Positions 26,989-34,980 of a DNA stretch of 64,000 bases are shown piece after piece. Positions within the stretch are counted from its first letter, which is position 1. Each line of letters opens with the position of its first letter. The translations under genes were made by a program, and so were the position numbers. Source of the DNA: Parapedobacter luteus (GTDB lineage: Bacteria > Bacteroidota > Bacteroidia > Sphingobacteriales > Sphingobacteriaceae); contig NZ_FUYS01000004.1 in NCBI RefSeq assembly GCF_900168055.1, positions 1-64,000 on the forward strand. Reading direction: 5' to 3'. Under the pieces are notes generated by a model. The model was not told the origin of the DNA, searched no databases, and saw nothing but the letters and a program-made list of their open reading frames with translations.

Positions 26989-28158
26989 CTACTTGTTTTG
27001 TTGTTCTCGTTTTCCGCGCCTTACATAAAGTATCCGGTCCTCGATGTCAACGGTAACCTCGCCAACCTCTTCCAACATGGCCAACACCCGGTGAATCGGC
27101 AGGTCTCGCGACACGTACCCCGTCAACCGGCGGTTTTGGATGGATTCGGCAAACTGCACCTCTACATCATACCATCTGGACACCTGTTTCATCACGCCAT
27201 GAATGTCCAGCCCTTTGAAACGGAACAGGCCGTTTTTCCAGGCCACAGCCTCCAGCGTATCGGTAGCCCCTACCTGTACCCGTGTCGAGCCATGATGCAA
27301 GACCGCTTCTTGCAGGGGACGCACCACATATTCCTGTGTGCCAACGTGCACATGTATGCTTCCTTCCAGCAGGGTCGTACGTGTTGTCGCTTCGTCTTCA
27401 TAAGCATTGATATTAAACTGCGTCCCAAGCACTTCCACAGACTGGTGCTTGGTTCGCACCATAAAGGGTATGCGCCGGTTGTTTGCATCTGTCTGTTTGG
27501 CGACATCGAAATAGGCCTCACCGCTCAACGCCACGGCGCGGCCAGTTTCCGTGAACGAGGAAGGAAAACGTAAGGAAGAACCCGCGTTGAGCCACACCAG
27601 CGTTCCGTCTGGCAACCGAACTTTATACTTTCCGCCGTTTGGTACCTGAATGGTGTTCCAATCTGCACTGTCACCGTCAAGCTCGGCCCCTACCGGTCGG
27701 CCGTTGGCATACTGTAGTTGTTCACCTTCAACGACAAGCGTTTCCTGATCAGAAGCCAATTCAACCGTCTTGCCGCTGGAAAGGGTTAGGTAGGCCCGAT
27801 CTTTCCCTGGGACGATAGCCTCCATCACTGCGGCGTTTCCCTCCGGCGTTTCTACCGCTTCTCTTTTGATGAGCTGATAGCTAACGCCAATGGCCAACAA
27901 CAACGCTGCAGCAACGGCACCACGCCGGATATAACGGACAGCCGCGCTACGCCTGCTTACATCGCGCATCAGACGCCCGCGCAAGCGAGCCTGTAGTGAC
28001 TCGGCATCTCGGTCTTCGCCAGGCCATGATTGGGCCCCTTCATTTCCTTCAAGGAACCAATTGTCCAGTTGCTTCATCTCGCCCTCCGAAATATTTCCCG
28101 CCGCCCACTTTCTGGCCAGTTCTTCAATCCTTTTATTCTCCGGATCGCTCATATGCAT
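26989..28158 (-). CDS. FecR-family anti-sigma factor of Sus locus 2, 389 aa
   Basis: The N-terminal cytoplasmic anti-sigma part contains RKWAAGNISEGEMKQLDNWF, one membrane helix lies around IRRGAVAAALLLAIGVSYQLI (about residues 78-98), and the periplasmic FecR domain has YKVRLPDGTVVWLNAGSSL-like and LSGEAYFDVAK strings. The C-terminus carries GYVSRDLPIHRVLAMLEEV (DUF4974-like). It is encoded between its sigma factor and susC; the spacer to susC holds the predicted antisense RNA. Confidence 0.95.
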   Translation of the reverse strand: MHMSDPENKRIEELARKWAAGNISEGEMKQLDNWFLEGNEGAQSWPGEDRDAESLQARLRGRLMRDVSRRSAAVRYIRRGAVAAALLLAIGVSYQLIKREAVETPEGNAAVMEAIVPGKDRAYLTLSSGKTVELASDQETLVVEGEQLQYANGRPVGAELDGDSADWNTIQVPNGGKYKVRLPDGTLVWLNAGSSLRFPSSFTETGRAVALSGEAYFDVAKQTDANNRRIPFMVRTKHQSVEVLGTQFNINAYEDEATTRTTLLEGSIHVHVGTQEYVVRPLQEAVLHHGSTRVQVGATDTLEAVAWKNGLFRFKGLDIHGVMKQVSRWYDVEVQFAESIQNRRLTGYVSRDLPIHRVLAMLEEVGEVTVDIEDRILYVRRGKREQQNK

Positions 28159-28289
28159 GCTTATATAAGTGTAGTGCGCAAAACAGCCGCACCACCCTTG
28201 GTCTGCCTATATTTTTTTTTGCCAGCTTGATGTTATGTGGATAATTTCAACCGGGCTCGTGATAAGTCCAATAAAGCCCAATAAAGGAA

Positions 28290-28877
28290 CTACCGAATGA
28301 AGATGATGAACAGCGAAACAAGATGGGATAGCGAAACACGTAGTTTCCGCAATGCATTACTCAGGTGACCTTCCACCGTTTTTGGCGAAACGCGGAGATG
28401 TCTGGCAATCTGCTGGATGGAAAACCCATCTTCACGGCTGAGCTTGAATACCAGCTGGCACTTATCCGGCAAGGCTGCCACGGCATGTTCAATACGTTGC
28501 TGGCATTCTTTAAAACGGATGAGATCGCTTGCTCGGTCTGGAGCAGCCACGCCTGTTTGTTCCAGCTCCAATGTTTCGAGTTGAAGGATGCTTGGACTTT
28601 TTTTAGCCTTTGCCAGATGGGCAAAGATCTTATACTTCGCGATGGCGAAAAGATAATGCGCCAATGACGTTTTTATCACCAGTCGGTGGCGTGATTTCCA
28701 AAGATCGAAAAACACGTCATTCACGATCTCTTCCACTACCTCCGGAGCCTTGAGCTTGGCCAATGAAATAAGCAACAGCCTTTCCCAATAACGATTATAT
28801 AGCTCGGCCAACGCCCTTGAATCATCGTTCCTTAACGCCGCTATCAGATCGAGGTCGCTTTGTTCGGTATAAGTCAT
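28290..28877 (-). CDS. ECF RNA polymerase sigma factor of Sus locus 2, 195 aa
   Basis: Bacteroidota ECF sigma of the PUL type. Region 2: LAELYNRYWERLLLISLAKL and VEEIVNDVFFDLWKSR. Region 4: LPDKCQLVFKLSREDGF with the helix-turn-helix IQQIARHLRVSPKTVEGHL. The next gene on the strand, 131 nt on, is its FecR partner. An alternative start at 28886 adds MWH; 28877 leaves a more normal leader after the -7 box at 28896-28903. Confidence 0.95.
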   Translation of the reverse strand: MTYTEQSDLDLIAALRNDDSRALAELYNRYWERLLLISLAKLKAPEVVEEIVNDVFFDLWKSRHRLVIKTSLAHYLFAIAKYKIFAHLAKAKKSPSILQLETLELEQTGVAAPDRASDLIRFKECQQRIEHAVAALPDKCQLVFKLSREDGFSIQQIARHLRVSPKTVEGHLSNALRKLRVSLSHLVSLFIIFIR

Positions 28878-28895
28878 ATGCCACAACAGTCAGCG

Positions 28896-28903
28896 CAAAC
28901 CTA
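28896..28903 (-). promoter_or_regulatory. -7 box of the locus 2 sigma gene
   Basis: On the minus strand this reads TAGGTTTG, an exact TAnnTTTG, 18 nt before the chosen ATG. No -33 TTG at proper spacing was found. Confidence 0.35.
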
Positions 28904-29029
28904 CTTTAGCAATAAAAATCTTTTGTTAAACCAGCATTAATCTTCGGTTGCTGCCACACAGACGTGCTTCTCCGAGCAAAGGCTATCATAGATCACTTAC
29001 CTGTAAGACGGGGATAAATTTATCCCCTA

Positions 29030-29060
29030 TTGTGTGTTTTTGAACGTAAGTATAATTTTG
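29030..29060 (+). promoter_or_regulatory. Promoter of the HxlR-family gene
   Basis: TTG (29030-29032), 20-nt spacer, TAATTTTG (29053-29060): full Bacteroidota consensus. The ATG at 29065 starts 4 nt after the box, so the RNA probably begins at or beside the start codon. Confidence 0.6.
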
Positions 29061-29064
29061 TGTC

Positions 29065-29421
29065 ATGTATGAAAGAAAGATTTTACCGAACCTGAATTGT
29101 GGGCTTGACCTGGTGGGTGAGGTGTTATATGGTAAATGGAAAATGCGTTTACTTTGGTTTATCAATGAAGGCCATCAGCGCCCGAGCGAGCTGCAACGTA
29201 AAATTCCGGACGCAACAAGGCGCGTACTTAATATTCAACTAAAAGAGTTGGAAGAACACGAACTGATTAGCAAGGAAATATATCCCGTTGTTCCCCCCAA
29301 GGTAGAATATCATCTGACCGCTTTCGGCAGGACGTTAATCCCTGTTATCGGCGTCATCGGAAAATGGGGGGAAGAACACGAGGAAAAACTACAATCCGTA
29401 ATCATGAAACGATATGAATGA
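29065..29421 (+). CDS. HxlR-family winged-helix transcriptional regulator, 118 aa
   Basis: Single-domain DNA-binding protein of the HxlR/MarR-like fold. NCGLDLVGEVLYGKWKMRLLWFI is the variant of the family's G-KW-x-x-x-I/L-L start, RRVLNIQLKELEEHELI the recognition helix, and PKVEYHLTAFGRTLIPVI the wing (normally P-x-V-E-Y-x-L-T). HxlR proteins usually sense electrophiles or redox state and regulate a neighbouring oxidoreductase, but none lies beside it here. Convergent with the receiver gene; no clear terminator in the 13-nt gap. Confidence 0.92.
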   Translation: MYERKILPNLNCGLDLVGEVLYGKWKMRLLWFINEGHQRPSELQRKIPDATRRVLNIQLKELEEHELISKEIYPVVPPKVEYHLTAFGRTLIPVIGVIGKWGEEHEEKLQSVIMKRYE

Positions 29422-29434
29422 CCTTTTTTAACAC

Positions 29435-29794
29435 TTACTGCAATTGCCGCTTGACGTGGTTCATCAGTTCATCAATATGAAAAGGCTTTTTTATGAAGCC
29501 TTCCGCATTGCAGCCGTTCTGAATATTTTCGAAATGGGCAGATATAAGCAAGATAGGGGTATGGCTGGTTTTCTCTCTTTTCCTCAATTTACAGCAAATT
29601 TCATAACCGTCGCCGTCAGGGAGCATAATATCCAACAAGTATAGATCGGCATGGAGCTGTTCCATCTCCCGCTCAAAAGGAACAGCCCTATCGAACAGTT
29701 TGACCTCGATATTTTCCTCGGTAAGCAGGTATTCAAGAAGTTCACCGATAGCAACGTCGTCTTCCAATACAACGACGGTTTTTTTTGTTGACAT
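29435..29794 (-). CDS. Receiver-only response regulator, 119 aa
   Basis: A CheY-like receiver with nothing attached: acidic pair LEDD near residue 10, phospho-acceptor Asp in LYLLDIMLPDGDGYEI, Thr/Ser position in ILLISAH, and the conserved Lys in GFIKKPF. No output domain, so it must act by protein contact or as a phosphorelay member. It follows the PAS histidine kinase in the same direction with a gap of a few bases, so the two form a pair. ATGs at 29806 and 29800 are alternative starts. Confidence 0.9.
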   Translation of the reverse strand: MSTKKTVVVLEDDVAIGELLEYLLTEENIEVKLFDRAVPFEREMEQLHADLYLLDIMLPDGDGYEICCKLRKREKTSHTPILLISAHFENIQNGCNAEGFIKKPFHIDELMNHVKRQLQ

Positions 29795-29812
29795 ATTCAT
29801 TGACAATAAAAA

Positions 29813-30952
29813 TTAGGAATTAGATACATGAGCTAATGGAAGGGTAAAATAAAATTCTGTGTACGAGCCCGGCTCACTTTTTACCCCAATTTGCCCACCA
29901 TGGCGCTCAATGATCGCTTTACAGAGGTATAGTCCAAGGCCGAGCCCCTGGATTTTCTCCACCCCTTCTGCACGGTAAAAGCGGGTAAACAGTTTCAATT
30001 GCTGGTCTGCGGTTAGCCCAATACCACTATCCAGGACAGAAAGCGTGACGGATGAGGGGCTGCGATGCAACCGGATGTGCACCATATCGGAAAAAGGAGA
30101 ATATTTAACGGCGTTGCTGAGCAAATTGATAAGTACCTGCTCTATCCGTTGTTTATCGGCATAAATATATACCTCCGACTCAAGGCTCTCCAAATGAAAC
30201 GTATGCGACGGAAAAGTATAGGTACAGACATTTATCGTATCTGCGACAAGTCTACCAAGACCGAACATTTCCTTATTTAACAGGAGCTTGTCTGCTCCAA
30301 TTCTGACGACATCCAGAAGCTGTCCGACCAAAGTTTCAAGTTTTTCCACTTGGTCCGTTGCTTTGCTTATAAACTTTTGTGTTATGGGCTCTTGTGTCTT
30401 TTTAGCGATGATCTGGAGGTAGCCATATATCGAGGTCAGCGGCGTCTTTAGTTCATGGCTGGCCAGTGCGATAAATTTGTCTTTATGTGCGATGGCTGCC
30501 CGAAGTTCGTTCAGTAACTGGTTTGCCTGATGACGCGCATTGACTTCTACGGAAATATCCCTGGCGATTTTGGATGCGCCGATAATTCTCCCGTCACCAT
30601 CCTTTATCGGTGATATCGTAAGCGAAATGGGTATACGCGTACCCGCTTTGTTTACCCGGATTGTTTGAAAATGATCGACCTTTTTACCTTTCCTAATCTG
30701 CCTTAGAATGTGATCTTCTTCCTTCCGCCGTTCTTTGGGTATCAGGATGGTAATCGGTTTGCCGATCACTTCTGCCTCACGATAACCGAAAATGCCCTCC
30801 GCACCGCGGTTCCAACTGGTGATGATCCCTTTTAAATCTTTACTGATAATGGCATCATCGGATGATTCGATAATTGCCGAAAGAAAAGCCTGCCGACTTT
30901 CCATCGTCTCGAATGTCTGCCAAACACTGTTATTTGCGTCATTTGTGCCCAT
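29813..30952 (-). CDS. PAS-domain sensor histidine kinase, 379 aa
   Basis: A PAS domain (about 15-140: AFLSAIIESSDDAIISKDL, RGAEGIFGYREAEVIGKPI, IPISLTISPIKDGDGRIIG) is followed by HisKA with the phospho-His in FIALASHELKTPLTSIYG (about residue 177) and a HATPase domain with the N-box LINLLSNAVKYSP, the G1 box DSGIGL and the G2 box GLGLGLYLCKAII. No membrane helix is visible, so it is cytoplasmic. The frame extends to 31075, but those 41 residues are Cys/Val-rich, lack domain character and overlap a hairpin; MGTNDANNS at 30952 is a better start. Its partner is the receiver-only regulator downstream. Confidence 0.92.
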   Translation of the reverse strand: MGTNDANNSVWQTFETMESRQAFLSAIIESSDDAIISKDLKGIITSWNRGAEGIFGYREAEVIGKPITILIPKERRKEEDHILRQIRKGKKVDHFQTIRVNKAGTRIPISLTISPIKDGDGRIIGASKIARDISVEVNARHQANQLLNELRAAIAHKDKFIALASHELKTPLTSIYGYLQIIAKKTQEPITQKFISKATDQVEKLETLVGQLLDVVRIGADKLLLNKEMFGLGRLVADTINVCTYTFPSHTFHLESLESEVYIYADKQRIEQVLINLLSNAVKYSPFSDMVHIRLHRSPSSVTLSVLDSGIGLTADQQLKLFTRFYRAEGVEKIQGLGLGLYLCKAIIERHGGQIGVKSEPGSYTEFYFTLPLAHVSNS

Positions 30953-31065
30953 AATTGGTACCACCCAAACTAAATCGATAAGACAACAGCACGACCCTAC
31001 ATTTTGTTTAAACAAACTTTTTGCAAGATCGCCGTCAACCGGTACCATGCGGAATACAAATGGCA

Positions 31066-31088
31066 TCGGTGACAAAGGCCGTCACCGA
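31066..31088 (-). terminator. Hairpin downstream of the beta-barrel gene
   Basis: TCGGTGAC (31066-31073) pairs perfectly with GTCACCGA (31081-31088) around a 7-nt loop. It lies after the barrel gene and before the PAS kinase on the minus strand. No strong U-tract follows, so termination is possible but not certain. Confidence 0.4.
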
Positions 31089-31153
31089 CACCAATATTGA
31101 CAATATCGAGTTTTCCCTGTACCAAACAAACCACGGAAGCGGTTATCGGTGGC

Positions 31154-31687
31154 TCATAGCTTGAACGTTATCCCGGCATTGAGGACGGACACGCCGAACC
31201 CTAATTCGGTGTACAGACCGATGTTGTTGCTGAAAAACCAGCGGCCGCCCAAGTAGGCGGAGAATCCCAGGCCGCTGCCGTACGTGTTGGGGCCGTCGTA
31301 GCCCTCAGCTTTATAACTCGCGATATTATAAGCCAGCATCAGACCGCCGTAGACATCAAGATTAGGTACATTTTCAAACCCGTTGTAATGATAGGCGCTC
31401 CGGGCACCAACCACGGTATAGTTCCACCGTTGGGTATAGCCCGAACTGCGGTACCGGTATCCGGTATTGCCGATGTATCCGCCCAGGCTGATAACGCCCG
31501 GTCCGCCGACCTCCCAATTGCCGTATTCATACGACACACTGACAGCCGGCCTTGCGTTGCCCAGGCCGCCCAGGTTGGTTCCGAAACCGACACCGGCGTT
31601 GACCGCGCTGGTACCTTTTTGAAACGATTGCGCATACGCCCCCGTTGCCATCAGGGCAACACTAAGGATTAAAATTGTTTTCTTCAT
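31154..31687 (-). CDS. Outer-membrane beta-barrel-like protein, 177 aa
   Basis: Signal peptide MKKTILILSVALMATGAYAQ, then alternating Gly/aromatic strands (NAGVGFGTNLGG, VSVSYEYGNWEVG, GGYIGNTGYRYRSSGYTQRW, GFSAYLGGRWFFS) ending ELGFGVSVLNAGITFKL. This fits a small 8-stranded porin-like barrel, common in Bacteroidota with unknown role. It follows the beta-helix lipoprotein by 21 nt on the same strand and is probably co-transcribed with it. Confidence 0.75.
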   Translation of the reverse strand: MKKTILILSVALMATGAYAQSFQKGTSAVNAGVGFGTNLGGLGNARPAVSVSYEYGNWEVGGPGVISLGGYIGNTGYRYRSSGYTQRWNYTVVGARSAYHYNGFENVPNLDVYGGLMLAYNIASYKAEGYDGPNTYGSGLGFSAYLGGRWFFSNNIGLYTELGFGVSVLNAGITFKL

Positions 31688-31708
31688 TTTGGGTTATTTA
31701 TTTATCTC

Positions 31709-32890
31709 TTAATTAGCAGCATACAGAATATTCGGTCCCTGTTCGTAAAAACGGTCGCCCACATAGGAGTTATACAGTCCCCTCCAATCACCGGCTGCTG
31801 GAACCGTGGCATTGCCATCGCCATTGGTATCGCCCCCGTGGGCATCGTCTTTGATCGAGGTGAATATGGACGTGGAATGGAACTGTACATTCCGGGCATC
31901 ATGCCGGGATATGCCGGAGCTTGTACCCATGAATTTGACCACGACACCCGGTCCAACGATGATAATTTTTTCGTTATAGGTTTGTATCCATTCACTAACT
32001 ACGTACGGCACTTCGGTATGAAGCCAGGATGCCGTACCATTTGCGGCACTTCCGTCTGTTACATAAATACCATTGAGCGTGTTGGTTTCAGACGGATTCT
32101 CAGGATTGTGAAATACATTGCTGGGATCCAGCGTATACCGGATGCTCATATAAAGAGGTTTACCATTGTCATAAAAAGCGTTATTGGTAAATTTAGATAC
32201 CGTTGGGTCGACCATCAGGCCGCCCGCATAAAACGCCGTGGAATTGTGGAATGACGCAGCGATGTTGGAGAAGGTATGGGCAAACCGGCAGTGATCAAAG
32301 GTGAAGGAAGCCGCCGTCCCTCCTATATTCACGGCGTTATAGTACCCACCGGAGTTCTGCCCGGCATAGAAGAAATCGCAAAACAGAAAGCTGTTGTTGG
32401 TGCCTCCGGTAATGTTGATTCCCCGCCAGTCTCCTTTTTCCGCTTTCGTGGCCGCACCATCGCCGTTGGAATCGCCACAGTAGCGGTCGTCCGCAAACGA
32501 TGTGAACACGATGCGCTGATTGGCGGTTCCCTCTGCAATGATGTTGCCATCGATGACATCCAGCCGGGCGTCTTTGAGCTTGATGGTAACACCAGGCTCA
32601 ATCGTCAAAGGCGCCCGCACGGAGATATTCCGTCCCACGATGACGTATACATGGCCCCTGCTCCAGACGGTGGGCTCGGTGATGTTGCTTTCTACCATCA
32701 CCACATCGCAATGCTGCAATGCGGTGTCATCTTCATCCGGTTGAATGTCGTTTTTCTTACAAGACACCAGTGATAAGACCAGGGCCAGGAGTGCAGCCAT
32801 TAACGTTTTCAACTGCCGGATGGCCCCGTCCTGACGGTGCCCAAAAAGGGTTATTGCAGCAGTCGCTTTTTTAGTGTACGTTGTTTTCAT
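31709..32890 (-). CDS. Right-handed parallel beta-helix lipoprotein with two calcium-loop motifs, 393 aa
   Basis: A long basic N-region precedes the signal core MAALLALVLSLVSC, with a lipobox and the exit sequence KKND. The body is made of short strands with hydrophobic-plus-Asn ladders (LTIEPGVTIKLKDARLDV, AASFTFDHCRFAHTFSNI) typical of pectate-lyase-like beta-helices. Two related inserts, GDSNGDGAATKAEKGDWRG and GDTNGDGNATVPAAGDWRG, look like Asp-rich calcium loops. Surface or periplasmic; no catalytic motif is recognisable, so binding and hydrolysis remain equally open. The start may be 32902 (adds MTKV) or as late as 32800. Confidence 0.75.
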   Translation of the reverse strand: MKTTYTKKATAAITLFGHRQDGAIRQLKTLMAALLALVLSLVSCKKNDIQPDEDDTALQHCDVVMVESNITEPTVWSRGHVYVIVGRNISVRAPLTIEPGVTIKLKDARLDVIDGNIIAEGTANQRIVFTSFADDRYCGDSNGDGAATKAEKGDWRGINITGGTNNSFLFCDFFYAGQNSGGYYNAVNIGGTAASFTFDHCRFAHTFSNIAASFHNSTAFYAGGLMVDPTVSKFTNNAFYDNGKPLYMSIRYTLDPSNVFHNPENPSETNTLNGIYVTDGSAANGTASWLHTEVPYVVSEWIQTYNEKIIIVGPGVVVKFMGTSSGISRHDARNVQFHSTSIFTSIKDDAHGGDTNGDGNATVPAAGDWRGLYNSYVGDRFYEQGPNILYAAN

Positions 32891-32983
32891 AACTTTAGTC
32901 ATTTAAAAATTCCGTTATACTTGAGACATCAAACCATCAGTTGGTCCGACAGGCCAAAGGTAGCGTGGCAGCAAACTGCAAAC

Positions 32984-33004
32984 ACCCCCCTAAAGGGGGT
33001 TTTT
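32984..33004. repeat. G/C-rich palindrome upstream of the TPR sensor kinase
   Basis: ACCCCC (32984-32989) and GGGGGT (32995-33000) form a perfect inverted repeat around CTAAA, followed by TTTT. It lies 18 nt upstream of a TACTTTTG box in the divergent spacer between the beta-helix gene and the kinase. It could be an operator or a + strand terminator. Confidence 0.5.
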
Positions 33005-33022
33005 ATCACCGTGGCCGGGAAG

Positions 33023-33030
33023 TACTTTTG
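33023..33030 (+). promoter_or_regulatory. -7 box of the TPR sensor kinase gene
   Basis: TACTTTTG matches TAnnTTTG and ends 21 nt before the ATG at 33052. No -33 TTG; the upstream slot is taken by the palindrome, so activator- or repressor-dependent initiation is possible. Confidence 0.4.
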
Positions 33031-33051
33031 TCATGGAAAAATTAACCGCTT

Positions 33052-34980
33052 ATGAAAAGAATACCCTTCTTTTGTCTCACCCTTCTACCACTGGCAGCAG
33101 GCCAGCCAGCGGACTCCCTGGAGCGGGAAGTAAAGAAAGGTGGGCTGACCGATACGGAAAAGATAACGATATACGATGATCTGAGCTGGGCTTACATGGA
33201 CAGCGACATGCGGAAATCGGTCGATTTCAGCGCGCAAGGGCTGGCGCTCGCCAAACGAACCGGAAACGACCGGATGGTAGCCGTCTTCCACCGCAATATG
33301 GGCGTGGCGTATTACATGGGGTCGGTTTATGATTCGGCGGCCATCCATCTGGATAAGGCGATTCCCATCATACAGCGGATTGGCGACGATAGGCTGGAAG
33401 CCGTGGTCCATTCGGCCTACGGCAACCTATACAAAGTACAGGGCCTGTACAACGAAGCGCTGGACAACTATTTGAAGGCCGCAGCCTACTTTGAGCAGCA
33501 AGATAGCCCAAGGGAGCTGGGCAAGTTGTATTCCAACATTGGCGGCGTTTACCAGGTCATGATCAATTATGACCACGCCATGCGTTACTTTGAGAAAGCG
33601 CAAAAACTGGCCGAGCAGACCGGTGATCAGGAAGGGCTGGCCAGCGTGTACACCTCGCTGAGCGATATCCATTTGTATAAGGGAACGGATAAGCTGCAGT
33701 CGTTGCATTATGCACAAGAGGCGGTAAGGCTATACCAGGAAACGGGCAATAAGTTCAGTGAAAACATGGCCTTGCAGACCGTGGCCAAAGTACATTATTA
33801 CCATGATGATTACTCAGCGGCCATGCCCATCGCTGAAGCGGCTTTACGGCAGGCGGAGGACCTTGGGTTTCCCAGCCTCATCGCCCATGCATTGATTATC
33901 GTATCCAATATCCACTACCATCAGGAGCAATATGCGCAATCTGCAACGACAGCCCGGCAAGTGCTGGAGCATGACTCAACCAACATCAACGTTCTGAGGA
34001 ACGTGTACGCCAACCTGACGCGGGCTCACGCTTACCTCGGGCAGCCCGATTTCACGGCAAACTACCTGGATCGCTACCGCGAAGTGATGGATCGGTATGC
34101 CACCGAAACCTACCAGCAGGCGTTGTCGGCGATGGAAGTGAAATACGAAACAGAAAAGAAAGAACTGAAAATCGAGACGCTTGAAAAACAACGTCGGCTC
34201 TATACATGGCTGGGCGTGGCTGGCAGCATCATCTTCGTCTTAGCCTTGGCGTTTGCGGCCCTCCGGTACCGACTCGCCGTTAGCCGGCAGAAGCTGGCCG
34301 AACAGGAAACCATGCGCTTGCAGCAGGAAAAACAGCTGATTGCGGTGCAGGCGGCATTGGACGGCGAAGCGGCCGAACGCAGCCGGCTGGCAAGGGATTT
34401 GCACGACGGGCTGGGCAGCATGTTGTCTGTCGTCAAATTCACCCTGCCGCAAATGAAAAGTGGCGGGGTGCTGGAAGCAGTCGAAGTATCGCGCTTCCAA
34501 AAGGCGCTGGGCATGCTGGACGATTCCATCCGGGAGCTGCGCCGCATTGCCCATCATATGATGCCGGAATCGCTGGTACGCTACGGGCTGAAAGCGTCGT
34601 TATCAGACTTCTGTGAGGCCATTCCGACCGTCGACTTCCACTATTTCGGGAATGAAGCGCGGTTGCCGGAAAAGCTGGAAATCCTGGTCTACCGCTGCAT
34701 TCATGAGCTGGTCAATAATGCGCTCAAGCACGCGCGGGCTACCCGCATTAATGTACAGCTGGTGCAAGAACCAAACCGGATATCGTTTACCGTGCAGGAT
34801 GATGGCGTCGGCTTCGATCCCGGCACCGTAACCGAAGGCACGGGGCTGCAGAACATCCGGCAACGAGTGACCGCTTTTCAAGGGACAATGAACATTTATT
34901 CTTCGAAACAAGGTACTGAAATCCACGTGGAGCTCGAACTCACAACAAACGAACAAGATGATAAAAGTAGCGATAGTTGA
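33052..34980 (+). CDS. TPR-sensor histidine kinase, NarL/DegS type (HisKA_3), 642 aa
   Basis: A signal sequence (about 1-20) leads to a periplasmic array of six to eight TPRs (about 30-360; for example YSNIGGVYQVMINYDHAMRY and YTSLSDIHLYKG), a coiled stretch, one membrane helix around residues 385-405 (WLGVAGSIIFVLALAFAAL), another coil (KLAEQETMRLQQEKQ), HisKA_3 with the phospho-His in RSRLARDLHDGLGSMLSVVK (about residue 453), and HATPase_c with HELVNNALKHARA and DDGVGFDPGT. The TPRs probably sense an envelope protein. It overlaps the LuxR-type regulator by 23 nt, a coupled two-component pair. Confidence 0.93.
   Translation: MKRIPFFCLTLLPLAAGQPADSLEREVKKGGLTDTEKITIYDDLSWAYMDSDMRKSVDFSAQGLALAKRTGNDRMVAVFHRNMGVAYYMGSVYDSAAIHLDKAIPIIQRIGDDRLEAVVHSAYGNLYKVQGLYNEALDNYLKAAAYFEQQDSPRELGKLYSNIGGVYQVMINYDHAMRYFEKAQKLAEQTGDQEGLASVYTSLSDIHLYKGTDKLQSLHYAQEAVRLYQETGNKFSENMALQTVAKVHYYHDDYSAAMPIAEAALRQAEDLGFPSLIAHALIIVSNIHYHQEQYAQSATTARQVLEHDSTNINVLRNVYANLTRAHAYLGQPDFTANYLDRYREVMDRYATETYQQALSAMEVKYETEKKELKIETLEKQRRLYTWLGVAGSIIFVLALAFAALRYRLAVSRQKLAEQETMRLQQEKQLIAVQAALDGEAAERSRLARDLHDGLGSMLSVVKFTLPQMKSGGVLEAVEVSRFQKALGMLDDSIRELRRIAHHMMPESLVRYGLKASLSDFCEAIPTVDFHYFGNEARLPEKLEILVYRCIHELVNNALKHARATRINVQLVQEPNRISFTVQDDGVGFDPGTVTEGTGLQNIRQRVTAFQGTMNIYSSKQGTEIHVELELTTNEQDDKSSDS

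Noticed and set aside
30953-31075. N-terminal extension of the PAS kinase (41 residues)
   Set aside because: Cys/Val-rich sequence without domain character that overlaps the 31066-31088 hairpin; MGTNDANNS at 30952 is followed promptly by the PAS domain.
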